64,000 bases of DNA from Crassaminicella profunda (GTDB taxonomy: Bacteria > Bacillota > Clostridia > Peptostreptococcales > Thermotaleaceae): NCBI RefSeq assembly GCF_019884785.1, contig NZ_CP082326.1, positions 2,845,355 through 2,909,354 on the forward strand, read 5' to 3'. Positions within the stretch are counted from its first letter, which is position 1. Each line of letters begins with the position of its first letter. The translations under genes were made by a program, and so were the position numbers. The notes beneath the pieces are model-generated. The model was not told the origin of the DNA and did no database searches. It was given only the letters and a program-made list of their open reading frames with translations. Below are positions 27,186 to 36,180 of the stretch, in pieces.

Positions 27186-28223
27186 CTATAATTGTTTATT
27201 CATCATTTTCATTAAATCTTCTACATTATCCAATCCCTCTATTAACATAGGAATTACATCATAAACATCTCCAACAATTCCATAGTCAGCAATATCAAAA
27301 ATTGGAGCATTTGAATTTTTGTTAATTGCAATGATAAAATCAGAAGACTGCATACCAGCTATATGCTGAATTGCACCAGAAATACCACACGCTATATAAA
27401 GGTTTGGTTTTACTGTTGTTCCTGTCTGTCCCACCTGATGTGCATGATCAATCCAACCTGCATCTACTGCCGCACGGGAAGCACCAACTACACCACCTAA
27501 TTTATCTGCAAGCTTACTTAACATTTCAAAGCCTTCTGCATTTCCAAGGCCTAATCCCCCAGATACAATTATATTTGCATCTGTTAGAGAAACCATTTCT
27601 TTTTGAGATTTTATAATTTTAATTACCTTTGTTCTTATATCATCCTCTTTCAATTTAAAATTCAATTTTATAATTTCACCTTTTCTTACATCATCTTTCA
27701 CAGCCTTATCCATAACCCCAGGTCTCACTGTAGCCATCTGAGGTCTGTTGTTCGGACAAATAATTGTTGCCATGATGTTTCCTCCAAAAGCAGGACGTGT
27801 TTGTTTGATTTTTTTGTCTTCAGGGTCAATTTCAAGTTTTGTACAGTCTGCTGTCAATCCTGTATCTACTCTAGATGAAATCCTAGGTGCTAAATCTCTT
27901 CCTATATGCGTTGCGCCAAGCAGCATAATTTCAGGTTTAATTTCATTAATTGCATCTGTAATTACCTTTGTGTATGCATCTGTTGTAAAAGTTTCTAAAA
28001 GCTCACTGTCAGCAATATACACCTTTTCTGCTCCATAAGAAATTAATTCCTCTGCCATGCCATTTACATCTTTTCCTAATAAAATCGCACATAATTCTAC
28101 ACCGATTTCATCAGCAAGCTTTCTTCCCTCTCCTAAGAGTTCAATAACTACAGGAGTGATTTTCCCTTGTCTTTGTTCTGCAAATACCCAAACATTTTTG
28201 TATAAACTTAAATTTTTATCCAT
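27186..28223 (-). CDS. etfA: Electron transfer flavoprotein alpha subunit
   Basis: 345 residues from the ATG at 28223 (GGAGGG upstream). The N-terminal nucleotide-binding half and C-terminal FAD-binding half are both complete: [54 protein letters not shown] and [18 protein letters not shown]. With EtfB it carries electrons to or from the acyl-CoA dehydrogenase encoded upstream. In clostridia such complexes may bifurcate electrons from NADH to ferredoxin and enoyl-CoA. It follows etfB by 13 bp. Confidence 0.95.
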   Translation of the reverse strand: MDKNLSLYKNVWVFAEQRQGKITPVVIELLGEGRKLADEIGVELCAILLGKDVNGMAEELISYGAEKVYIADSELLETFTTDAYTKVITDAINEIKPEIMLLGATHIGRDLAPRISSRVDTGLTADCTKLEIDPEDKKIKQTRPAFGGNIMATIICPNNRPQMATVRPGVMDKAVKDDVRKGEIIKLNFKLKEDDIRTKVIKIIKSQKEMVSLTDANIIVSGGLGLGNAEGFEMLSKLADKLGGVVGASRAAVDAGWIDHAHQVGQTGTTVKPNLYIACGISGAIQHIAGMQSSDFIIAINKNSNAPIFDIADYGIVGDVYDVIPMLIEGLDNVEDLMKMMNKQL

Positions 28224-28236
28224 AATTCCCTCCAAC

Positions 28237-29022
28237 TTATATAATGTGTTTTTGTCTCAAATCTACAATTAATTTTTTAACAATTTCCTTCGTTGTTCCT
28301 TCTAGCATTATACCCTTACCACGCGGAGCAGGAGTAAAGGATCTAAACACCTTAGTAGGAGAAGCCTTTAACCCAACCTGTTCTGCATCAATATCTAAAT
28401 CTGCCATAGTCCATGTTGGAATTTCTTTTTCATAAGCAGCAAAGATTTTGTCAACTGCCATGTATCTTGGTTCATTTAGTTCTTTTACTGCAGTTAATAA
28501 TACAGGTGTATTTACCTTAATTATTTCATACCCATCCTCTAATTGTCTTTGCACAGTTACTTCATTTTCATTCAATTCAAATTCCTGTACATAAGTAACC
28601 TGAGGAATTCCTAATTTTTCAGCAATCTGAGGACCAACCTGAGCAGTATCTCCGTCAATTGCCTATCTTCCAGCAAAAATAATATCATACTCCCCAATTT
28701 TTCTTATACCTGCCGCAATTGTATTCGAGGTAGCCCAAGTGTCTGCACCACCAAATGCTCTGTCACTTAAAAGAATAGCATCATCAGCCCCCATAGCTAA
28801 ACATTCTCTTAGCATAACATCTGCCTGAGGTGGGCCCATGGTTATTACAGTCACAGTAACATCGTTATATTGTTCTTTTAATTGCAAGGCTTCCTCTAAG
28901 GCATTTGCATCATCAGGATTTAAAATACTGGGAACACCAGCTCTAATAAGAGTTCCCGTTTCTTTATCAATCCTAACTTCTGTTGTATCTGGCACCTGTT
29001 TTACACAAACTAATATTTTCAA
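28237..29022 (-). pseudogene. etfB: Electron transfer flavoprotein beta subunit with one in-frame TAG codon
   Basis: The full reading frame (261 residues) is intact except for TAG at 28663-28665, codon 120. Both sides are normal EtfB: the N-terminal part MKILVCVKQVPDTTEVR up to EYDIIFAGR, then the C-terminal part AIDGDTAQVGPQIAEKLGIP to the end. The stop replaces the conserved glutamine of GRQAIDGDTAQVGP, one base change from CAG. The start is TTG at 29022 behind GGAGGT. Without suppression only 119 residues would be made and the electron transfer complex lost. Other frames here end in TAG (rdgB), so it is a real stop. Possible causes are a recent nonsense mutation, a sequencing error or read-through. 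Confidence 0.85.
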
Positions 29023-29100
29023 AATATATACCTCCAAGTTCTCAATTTTATGATTCTATATTTTTTTATTTTTGTTTCTTCTTTACTGTAATCCTAATTC

Positions 29101-30234
29101 TTACTTCAAAATCCCTGCTGCGATTACCATTTGCTGAACTTGTGATGTCCCCTCATAGATAGATAAAATTCTAGCATCCCTATAAATTCTTTCAATTGGA
29201 TAATCCTTGATATAACCATATCCACCATGAATCTGTAATGCTTTATAAGCAACCTCATTGGCAATTTCTGCCGCATAATATTTTGCCATAGAACCTTCAT
29301 GGTCAATTTTCTTTCCTGCATCTTTTTTTAGAGCAGAATCATATACTAATAATCTTGCTGCATTTACCTTTGTTTCCATATCTGCAAGTGTAAACTTTGT
29401 ATTCTGAAATTTTGATAAAGTTTTTCCAAACTGAACTCTTTCTTTTGAATATTTTATAGCTTCGTCCAAAGCGCTTTGAGCAACGCCTACAGCCTGTGCA
29501 GCAACACCGATTCTTCCTGCTTCTAGCGTATTCATGGCTATCTTAAAGCCCATACCCTCTTTACCAATTAAGTTTTCCTTTGGCACTCTAACATTTTCAA
29601 ATACTAAATCTGATGTTTGTGTACCTCTAATCCCCATTTTATCTTCATGTGCTCCGTGAGAGAATCCTTCCCATTTACTTTCCACAATAAATGCCGAGGT
29701 ACCCTTTAAGCCCTTGGATTTGTCTGTCATTGCAATTACAATGGCAAAATCACAGAATGGCGCATTAGTAATAAAACATTTTCTTCCATTTAGTATATAA
29801 TAATCACCCTCTAAAATAGCTTCTGTCTGCTGTGCTCCTGCATCAGATCCTGCCCCAGGTTCAGTTAATCCAAAGCATCCTACCATCTCACCTAAAGCTA
29901 ATGGCTTTAAATATTTTTGTTTTTGTTTTTCAATTCCAAAGTTTAGAATTGGTAATGCAACCAAAGAAGATCCTGCGGTCACATAAGTTCCAGTAGAACA
30001 ACATTTTCTACTTATTTCCTCCATTACAATTGCATAGGAAAGATAATCTGCACCTGCTCCACCATATTCTTTGGGAACAACAGTACTAGAGTATTTGTAT
30101 TTTGCTAGCTTGTATAACAATTCTCTAGGCATCTCACCTGTTTTGTCCATTTCTGCTGGTAAAGTATCTAATTCTGTATTTACAAAATCTCTAATTGCTT
30201 TTTGTAAAAGTTCATGTTCTTTTTTGAATAACAT
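29101..30234 (-). CDS. Acyl-CoA dehydrogenase (short-chain enoyl-CoA reductase direction likely)
   Basis: FAD enzyme of 377 residues, starting at the ATG at 30234 (GGAGG upstream). FAD-binding and substrate motifs are GCFGLTEPGAGSDAGA and YILNGRKCFITNA. The catalytic base is the Glu of SIYEGTSQVQ near the C-terminus, the position used in short-chain dehydrogenases. It stands between maoC and etfB. In the fermentation setting it most likely reduces the enoyl-CoA made by the dehydratase, as AcdA does with Etf in aromatic-lactate fermentation of Clostridium sporogenes. Confidence 0.92.
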   Translation of the reverse strand: MLFKKEHELLQKAIRDFVNTELDTLPAEMDKTGEMPRELLYKLAKYKYSSTVVPKEYGGAGADYLSYAIVMEEISRKCCSTGTYVTAGSSLVALPILNFGIEKQKQKYLKPLALGEMVGCFGLTEPGAGSDAGAQQTEAILEGDYYILNGRKCFITNAPFCDFAIVIAMTDKSKGLKGTSAFIVESKWEGFSHGAHEDKMGIRGTQTSDLVFENVRVPKENLIGKEGMGFKIAMNTLEAGRIGVAAQAVGVAQSALDEAIKYSKERVQFGKTLSKFQNTKFTLADMETKVNAARLLVYDSALKKDAGKKIDHEGSMAKYYAAEIANEVAYKALQIHGGYGYIKDYPIERIYRDARILSIYEGTSQVQQMVIAAGILK

Positions 30235-30259
30235 AATATCCTCCATTTCAATTTTAAAT

Positions 30260-30679
30260 TTATTTTATTGGGGGAAGTATAGTTGCCTTCCCATCCAAAA
30301 TTAATTTTCCATCTTGATTAGTACAGTAGGTTCTTAAAATTACACGGTTTTTTCCCTCATTTTTTTCTAAAACCTCAACCTTAGCTATTACTGTGTCTCC
30401 AAATCTTACAGGTGCTAAAAACTTCATCTCTTGCCCTAGATAAATGGAGCCAGGCCCTGGAAGTTTCATAGCCAATACAGCTGTGGCATAGCTTGCTGCA
30501 ATCATACCGTGGGCAATTCTTCCTTTAAATAGTGTTTTCCTTGCATATTCCTCATCAAAGTGAGCAGGATTAAAGTCACCACTTACACCGCCAAATAGAA
30601 TCACATCAGCCTCAGTGACCGTTCTTGACATAGATGCCTCATCACCAATATTCAATTCCTTTATACTTTTCCCCATCAT
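30260..30679 (-). CDS. MaoC-type (R)-specific enoyl-CoA hydratase
   Basis: Hot-dog-fold hydratase of 139 residues from the ATG at 30679 (GGAGG 7 bases before); the longer frame would overlap the upstream SDR gene. The hydratase-2 signature is VSGDFNPAHFDEEYA, with catalytic Asp and His, followed by RIAHGMIAASYA. It adds water to trans-2-enoyl-CoA to give (R)-3-hydroxyacyl-CoA, the substrate expected for the neighbouring PhaB/FabG-like dehydrogenase. It is co-transcribed with the dehydratase genes. Confidence 0.88.
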   Translation of the reverse strand: MMGKSIKELNIGDEASMSRTVTEADVILFGGVSGDFNPAHFDEEYARKTLFKGRIAHGMIAASYATAVLAMKLPGPGSIYLGQEMKFLAPVRFGDTVIAKVEVLEKNEGKNRVILRTYCTNQDGKLILDGKATILPPIK

Positions 30680-30698
30680 TGATGTTCCTCCCCCTTGA

Positions 30699-31421
30699 TT
30701 AAAGTCTAATACCACCATCTACATTGAGTACATGAGCAGTTACATAAGAAGAATCATCACTAGCTAAGAATACCGCTACTTTTGCGATTTCTTCTGGCTC
30801 AGCCAGTCTTCTCAGCATGATTTTTTTCTTATATTCTTCAATCACCTTTTCTGGTACAGCCTTAAACATATCTGTGTTAACAGTGCCGGGAGATATAGCA
30901 TTGACTCTTACCTGAGCACCTTTTCTTGCAAATTCCTTAGCCCATGTTTTTGTCAAACCAATGACACCAGCCTTAGTTGCCGCATAATTTGATTGCCCTA
31001 AATTGCCATAAATACCTGCAATAGAAGAAAGATTAATGATTGACCCTCTGCCTAGGTTTTGCATTTGTGGTCCTACCAGCTGTGTCAAATTGAAAACACC
31101 TTTTAAATTTACATCTATTACAAAATCCCACATCTGCTCTGTCATTTTTTCAGTCAATGCATCTTTGGTTACACCTGCATTGTTGACCAAAATATCCACT
31201 TTTTCATATTTCGCTATAACTGTATTATAGAAATTTTTCAAACCCTCTCTATCAGTTACACTAACCTCATACCCTTCCACATTTTCCATTTTATAGGGTA
31301 ACTTGTTTAAGTCCACACCAATAACCTGCGCTCCTTCTGCTACAAAGCTTTCTACAATTGTTTTTCCAATTCCCTGTGATGCTCCTGTTACAATTGCAAC
31401 TTTACCTTCTAATTTATTCAT
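30699..31421 (-). CDS. FabG/PhaB-like short-chain dehydrogenase ((R)-3-hydroxyacyl-CoA dehydrogenase)
   Basis: SDR of 240 residues with the NAD(P) motif TGASQGIG (12-19), NNAGVT, the catalytic Ser in NLSSIAG, YAATK (Tyr and Lys) and the C-terminal NVDGGIRL. It is annotated by similarity as 3-oxoacyl-ACP reductase. Context argues instead for oxidation of (R)-3-hydroxyacyl-CoA to 3-oxoacyl-CoA between the MaoC hydratase and the thiolase. ATG behind GAGGAGG, 49 bp after the dehydratase beta gene. Confidence 0.9.
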   Translation of the reverse strand: MNKLEGKVAIVTGASQGIGKTIVESFVAEGAQVIGVDLNKLPYKMENVEGYEVSVTDREGLKNFYNTVIAKYEKVDILVNNAGVTKDALTEKMTEQMWDFVIDVNLKGVFNLTQLVGPQMQNLGRGSIINLSSIAGIYGNLGQSNYAATKAGVIGLTKTWAKEFARKGAQVRVNAISPGTVNTDMFKAVPEKVIEEYKKKIMLRRLAEPEEIAKVAVFLASDDSSYVTAHVLNVDGGIRL

Positions 31422-31470
31422 GACAACCTCCTCAAAATTTCACACAATCATTTGCATTTTCTAAGGTATT

Positions 31471-32604
31471 TTATGAACTTAGTATTTCGGCAAATGTCTG
31501 AATTCTTGTTCTTGCCTGCTCGTTATTTTCCATCTGCTGGTCAATTTCTAGATACAAGGTCGGTATACCAGCATCTTCAATTTCCTTTTTTACTAAAGGA
31601 TAATCATATTCCTCAGGATCACAGAATTTCATCATGCAAAATACCACACCATCAATTCCTTTATTCTTGATTTCATCTACAATAATAGAACCTCGTTTTT
31701 TCTCAGGATCATACACTAAAGAACATCCCTCAAAAATTGACCAGTGTCTTGCTAATCTATCTAATGCATCCTCACCTTCTGGAACATCACAACGAAATTG
31801 TCTTGTTTCTTGTGCTAAATCATCCGCAATAACCGCCATATTATTCTCCTCTAAAATACTTAATAATTCTTTAGAATCAGCTAAAATTCCTGATAGCAAA
31901 ACTTTTTTTCCATTCCATTTTCCAACAGGTTTTTTTACAATTTCATCCATTAATTCTTTTACTAAAGCTGTATGTTTTCCTTTTTCCATAAAGTAACCAC
32001 TTTTGATTACTATATTTCTCTTTAAAGGAGTAATCACATTTGGATAATTTGCAGCAACTTCAACAAACTCTCTCATTGTTTTTCTATGCTCATTGTAAAT
32101 AGCAATACTATTATTTATGGCTTCATTGGAAATCTCAATTCCTCCGATTTCTTCTAGTTTCTTTTTCACATTGGCATACTCACTCTTCAAATAAGTAATA
32201 CCTGCTTGAATTTTTCTGTTTTGAGGGTGTACAAGTGCAATATATTCTACCTGTGGCACTCCAACTTTCCAGTTCTGCCCCATACAAATTAAAGTATCAC
32301 ACATTCCTGGAATAATAACTGCTGCTAAATCATCGTAAGTTCCTTTTAATCCATATTCTAGACAAGATTGCATAATAGAGCATGCAAATGCGGGGAAATA
32401 TTGTTTTGCCAGTTCAAGGTCAGTCTGCCCTCCCCAAATACCTACAGGAAGCATGCCTGCAGCATGAATAATTTCCTCAGGACAATATACAGGAAAACAT
32501 CCGATTGCCTTTTTTCCCGTTTCTTCTTTGTATTTTTTCACAACCCACCCGGGATTACTAATAACTTCATTCATTTGTTCAAAGATAACTTCTATCGTAC
32601 TCAT
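31471..32604 (-). CDS. 2-hydroxyacyl-CoA dehydratase, beta-type subunit (HgdB/HadC-like)
   Basis: Iron-sulphur subunit of 377 residues of the radical dehydratase that removes water from (R)-2-hydroxyacyl-CoA to give enoyl-CoA. Family hallmarks: [20 protein letters not shown] near the N-terminus, [14 protein letters not shown] with cluster cysteines, [15 protein letters not shown], and the C-terminal [17 protein letters not shown] and YLEIDQQ. The ATG overlaps the alpha-subunit stop by one base (TAATG). It is extremely oxygen sensitive as a family. The particular 2-hydroxy acid is not readable from the sequence. Confidence 0.92.
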   Translation of the reverse strand: MSTIEVIFEQMNEVISNPGWVVKKYKEETGKKAIGCFPVYCPEEIIHAAGMLPVGIWGGQTDLELAKQYFPAFACSIMQSCLEYGLKGTYDDLAAVIIPGMCDTLICMGQNWKVGVPQVEYIALVHPQNRKIQAGITYLKSEYANVKKKLEEIGGIEISNEAINNSIAIYNEHRKTMREFVEVAANYPNVITPLKRNIVIKSGYFMEKGKHTALVKELMDEIVKKPVGKWNGKKVLLSGILADSKELLSILEENNMAVIADDLAQETRQFRCDVPEGEDALDRLARHWSIFEGCSLVYDPEKKRGSIIVDEIKNKGIDGVVFCMMKFCDPEEYDYPLVKKEIEDAGIPTLYLEIDQQMENNEQARTRIQTFAEILSS

Positions 32605-33824
32605 TATTTTTCACCCCTTGCTTTTTTTCTTTCCTCCATTACCTCAATCAAACCCTGAATTCTAGTTTCAAACTGTGCCTGTGTAAAACATCTTGGATCA
32701 GCTTGGTCTCCATCAAAACCTGCAAATGGTAATCCTGTTGCCTCTGCTACTTTTCTTTCCATTTCATACTGAATTAAGCTCATTAATTTACAACTTCTGT
32801 TCATATGATAGAATGCACCGTCACATTTTCCTAAATTTAAAGAATCAATTCTGTATTGTGACATTCTGTCTAAATTTACGTTATTGAACATACTGCTATA
32901 TGCTCTTGCCATACCATCTAAATCATTGACCTCGTAGTCTAAAGCCCATGCATCAGGGTAAACACTCCCTGTCATGTTCACACCATATTTTGCTAAGGTT
33001 TTCATTTTAAATCCTATATAAGGCCAGCAAGGAATCCCTTCCATCATAATTCTGTATTTTTCTTCCCCTCTAAAGGTTGTTTCCTTATTTTTAATTCTCT
33101 CTTCCAGCTCAGCAATTAATAATTCGAAGGCATCTGTTGTTTCCTGCTTTCCTCTGGCACAAACAATCACAGCCATATAGTTGAATAAATCAAAACCATT
33201 CATAGGAGAAGGTTCTGCACTTGGCAAACTCATAGAATATTTCCACAGTTTTCCGTTTTTTGCGGATATCTTCATTACCTCTTCAAACTTTTTAGGGTCA
33301 AACTTTTTACCCGAAATCACCTCAAGCTGTTTAATCGCCTCTTCAAACTGACCTTTTAAATAATCAATTCTCTCCTGACTCACCTCATATTCGTTATTAA
33401 AGGTAGTATCAATCATAATTAAAGGAATGTTTAATTCCTTTGAAATATTTTCATACCATTTGATCACTTGGTTACAAATATTATTACAGCATAAAAGGAA
33501 ATCAGGTCTTGGCATATTTAAACTTTCGCATCCCCCGTTTTCAAGAAAACCAAAATTGGTTCTTGCATAAGCACATAAATCAATAGAATATCCCTTGTCT
33601 TCTGCAATATTACATAGCTTTAAAGATTCTCTTTTTGCTGCAATTCCAGCCGCTTGATTTTCAGGATAACAAATATTGAGTCCAAAACATTCAGCAAGTT
33701 CCTGCGGAAATACAGAAGTAGACCACCCAACTGGTTCTCCTTTTTCCTTTGCTTTAAATGCATTTGCATATTGATCAGCCAATAATTTGGCAATCACATC
33801 TTTAGATGTTAATTTATTGCTCAT
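32604..33824 (-). CDS. 2-hydroxyacyl-CoA dehydratase, alpha-type subunit (HgdA/HadB-like)
   Basis: Partner subunit of 406 residues. Motifs include [20 protein letters not shown], the cluster-region cysteines in [20 protein letters not shown], and the C-terminal [18 protein letters not shown]. It binds a [4Fe-4S] cluster and forms the heterodimer with the product at 31471. ATG behind GAGGTGG, 23 bp after the activator gene. The activator-alpha-beta order matches the had and fld operons of clostridia. Confidence 0.92.
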   Translation of the reverse strand: MSNKLTSKDVIAKLLADQYANAFKAKEKGEPVGWSTSVFPQELAECFGLNICYPENQAAGIAAKRESLKLCNIAEDKGYSIDLCAYARTNFGFLENGGCESLNMPRPDFLLCCNNICNQVIKWYENISKELNIPLIMIDTTFNNEYEVSQERIDYLKGQFEEAIKQLEVISGKKFDPKKFEEVMKISAKNGKLWKYSMSLPSAEPSPMNGFDLFNYMAVIVCARGKQETTDAFELLIAELEERIKNKETTFRGEEKYRIMMEGIPCWPYIGFKMKTLAKYGVNMTGSVYPDAWALDYEVNDLDGMARAYSSMFNNVNLDRMSQYRIDSLNLGKCDGAFYHMNRSCKLMSLIQYEMERKVAEATGLPFAGFDGDQADPRCFTQAQFETRIQGLIEVMEERKKARGEK

Positions 33825-33847
33825 TTTTATCCACCTCTTAAATTCCC

Positions 33848-34624
33848 TTATTTTTTTCCTTCCTCAAAAGCATACAAAGCTGCTCCCAAAGCTCCTGTTA
33901 ACTGCGCTAGTTCAGGAACGATAATACTCTTTCCAATTGATTTTTCCATAGCTCTTACAACACCACTATTTCGAGCTACACCACCAACCATTACTACATC
34001 ATCTTCAATTCCCACCCGTTTAGCAAGAGATGACACTCTTTTAGCAACAGAATCATGGATTCCTGCAATAATATTCTCTACAGGAATATCATTTGACAAA
34101 TGCGAAATCACCTCAGATTCTGCAAATACAGTACATGTACTACTAATTTGAATTTCTTGTGTAGATTTTGCAGATAATTCTCCAAGGTCAGAAACTTGAA
34201 CCTCTAGTATCTTAGCCATAACATCCAGAAACCGCCCTGTTCCAGCAGCACATTTATCATTCATAACAAAATTAAACAGTTTTCCTTGTTTATCTAGCTT
34301 TAATGCCTTGGCATCTTGACCACCAATATCAATGATCGTTTTCGCCGTGGGTATAAGAAAATGTACACCCTTTGCGTGACAGCTAAGCTCACTGATTTGT
34401 TTATCAGCATCTGTATATTTCATTCTTCCATAACCTGTTACAATTACTTTTTCAATATCCCTACGTTCAATTGACAACTGATTAAACAACTCATTTACTG
34501 CCCTTGTTGGTCCTGTTGTTCCAGTGCCAAAAGGAATAATTGCAATAGCTACAATATTTTTGCCATCCTCTACAATCACACCCTTAGAGGCTGTAGAACC
34601 TATATCTAATCCCATTGTATACAT
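33848..34624 (-). CDS. 2-hydroxyacyl-CoA dehydratase activator ATPase (HgdC/HadI-like)
   Basis: BadF/BadG/HgdC-family ATPase of 258 residues with an ASKHA fold. It injects one high-energy electron into the dehydratase with ATP hydrolysis. Key features: GLDIGSTASKGVIV (phosphate loop), DIGGQDAKAL, KCAAGTGRFLDVMA and SSTCTVFAESEVISHL; the two cysteines hold the [4Fe-4S] cluster shared by the homodimer. Length is normal (about 260). It lies between the CoA transferase and the dehydratase alpha subunit. Confidence 0.95.
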   Translation of the reverse strand: MYTMGLDIGSTASKGVIVEDGKNIVAIAIIPFGTGTTGPTRAVNELFNQLSIERRDIEKVIVTGYGRMKYTDADKQISELSCHAKGVHFLIPTAKTIIDIGGQDAKALKLDKQGKLFNFVMNDKCAAGTGRFLDVMAKILEVQVSDLGELSAKSTQEIQISSTCTVFAESEVISHLSNDIPVENIIAGIHDSVAKRVSSLAKRVGIEDDVVMVGGVARNSGVVRAMEKSIGKSIIVPELAQLTGALGAALYAFEEGKK

Positions 34625-34703
34625 ATCATTTATCCTTTCTTGAATGTTCTAAAGAATTGAATTCTTCAGAAAAATCACAGTGCAAATAATCTCTATCCTT
34701 ACG

Positions 34704-35912
34704 TTATCTTACTGCTTTACTTTCTTTCATATTTTTAATTTCTTCCTGTGAATAGCCCACAGAACTTAAAATTTCGTCTGTTTTTTCTCCAATTTTAGGT
34801 GCCGAAGTCATTTTTCTAATTCCCATTTCTCCAAACTTTACTGGTGTATTGATTAAAACACCCTCATTACCAGAATCATAGATTTTCTTCACCAGATAAT
34901 CATTCGCCCAAGCCTGTTCATCCTTAACAATATCTTCACAACGTTGAACTTTTTCAAAAGGTACATCATACTGAAGAAGAGTTTCTTCCCACTCGTCTAA
35001 AGTTTTCTCAAGCATAGCCTCTGCTACAACACTAACCATTTCTTCTACATTTTGAATCATTGCTGCATGCGTATTATATCTATCATCATTCATCAATTCT
35101 TCTCTATTGATAGCTTTAAAGAATCTTTCAATCCACTGATCATACTGAATTAACGCTAATTGAATCCATCTTCCATCCTTACACTGGTAGGAGTTACATA
35201 CTGCCGAATTAGGACTTAATCTTGTCATAGGCATTTTATTTCCATATTGATCTGATAAAATCATACAACCTAAGCCATAGATCCCCATATGATAAAGACT
35301 TACGGTAACCTTTTCCCCTTTGCCTGTTCTTGTCTTATTCACAAGTGCTGCACAAGTTCCTGCTGCCAACGCAACGCCTGTATAATGATCCCCAAAACCT
35401 GCTGCACCATTTAAAGGAGACGTATCCTTTTCCATAAGGGATGCCATTACACCACCTCTTGCAAAGTAAGCTGTGTAATCAAAACCTGGTTTATCTTTTA
35501 ACGGACCCTTTTCTCCATAACCTAAAACCTGAGCAAATACAAGTCTAGGATATTTTTCCTTTAACTGGTCATAAGATAATCCAATTTTCTTCAAAGCTTC
35601 TACTCTTATGTTGGTTACAAAAACATCTGCTTCAGAAAGCAAACGTTCCATAACTTCTTTTCCCTCAAGACTTTTTATATTCACACAAATACTTTTTTTA
35701 TTGAAGTTTTCATTTTCAAACCAAGGATTTTCATCCTCTTTTGCTGGTGATGAGAAGGATAAACCAATTTTTCTCTGACCTTCTCCTGAAATAGGTTCTA
35801 CTTTAATAACATCAGCACCCCAATCAGCTAACATTTTTGCACAGCTCGGTGCTGCTACAAATGTTGCAAATTCTACTACTTTAACACCTTTCAATAGCCA
35901 TTTATCACTCAT
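34704..35912 (-). CDS. Class III CoA transferase (CaiB/FldA/HadA family)
   Basis: 402 residues. Family landmarks: LKGVKVVEFATFVAAPSCAK at the N-terminus, ADWGADVIKVEPISGEGQR, the loop of INIKSLEGKE type, and GFDYTAYFARGGVMAS with the acidic catalytic residue expected near 170 (the NGAAGFGDHYTG region; Asp). It moves CoA from an acyl-CoA (often the product ester) onto the 2-hydroxy acid. It is the first gene of the enzyme operon, 59 bp from a sigma-54 promoter. ATG behind AAAGGAG. Confidence 0.92.
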   Translation of the reverse strand: MSDKWLLKGVKVVEFATFVAAPSCAKMLADWGADVIKVEPISGEGQRKIGLSFSSPAKEDENPWFENENFNKKSICVNIKSLEGKEVMERLLSEADVFVTNIRVEALKKIGLSYDQLKEKYPRLVFAQVLGYGEKGPLKDKPGFDYTAYFARGGVMASLMEKDTSPLNGAAGFGDHYTGVALAAGTCAALVNKTRTGKGEKVTVSLYHMGIYGLGCMILSDQYGNKMPMTRLSPNSAVCNSYQCKDGRWIQLALIQYDQWIERFFKAINREELMNDDRYNTHAAMIQNVEEMVSVVAEAMLEKTLDEWEETLLQYDVPFEKVQRCEDIVKDEQAWANDYLVKKIYDSGNEGVLINTPVKFGEMGIRKMTSAPKIGEKTDEILSSVGYSQEEIKNMKESKAVR

Positions 35913-35970
35913 ATTCTCATTCTCCTTTGCAAATATATTTTTTATCTTGCACCTACTACATTATTAATCA

Positions 35971-35985
35971 GCAATAACTATGCCA
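35971..35985 (-). promoter_or_regulatory. Sigma-54 promoter of the enzyme operon
   Basis: Minus strand reads TGGCATAGTTATTGC: the -24 GG and -12 GC elements have correct spacing. It lies 59 bp before the CoA transferase start. A palindrome (36010-36017 with 36029-36036) lies between it and the activator boxes. Confidence 0.85.
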
Positions 35986-36058
35986 ACTTCATTTATTTAT
36001 AAAAAATCTCGTGAAATCAAAAGATTTCATTTCACGCTGTTGTATTTTTCATTCAAGC

Positions 36059-36096
36059 CACTTGCGATTTGCAATTCTCTCACTTGCATCTTGCAA
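36059..36096 (-). promoter_or_regulatory. Paired activator boxes (UAS) for the enzyme operon
   Basis: Two direct repeats, CACTTGCGATTTGCAA (36059-36074) and CACTTGCATCTTGCAA (36081-36096), 22 bp apart, about two helix turns. The nearer box is 74 bp from the -24 element. The motif matches the boxes upstream of the permease. Confidence 0.75.
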
Positions 36097-36180
36097 TTTT
36101 TACTTATCTTTAGCGAAAAGTTATGCTCTTTTTTCTTATATAACTCTACTATGCATGATTAAATACTTTTTAAAATCCAG

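Noticed and set aside
28663-28665. TAG in etfB as pyrrolysine
   Set aside because: The position is a conserved Gln, no PYLIS-like context is evident, no pyl genes are in the window, and TAG is used as an ordinary stop.
25949-35912. Butyrate-forming (crt-bcd-etf) operon
   Set aside because: No crotonase or 3-hydroxybutyryl-CoA dehydrogenase of the Hbd type is present; the hydratase and dehydrogenase are R-specific types and a dehydratase system leads the operon.
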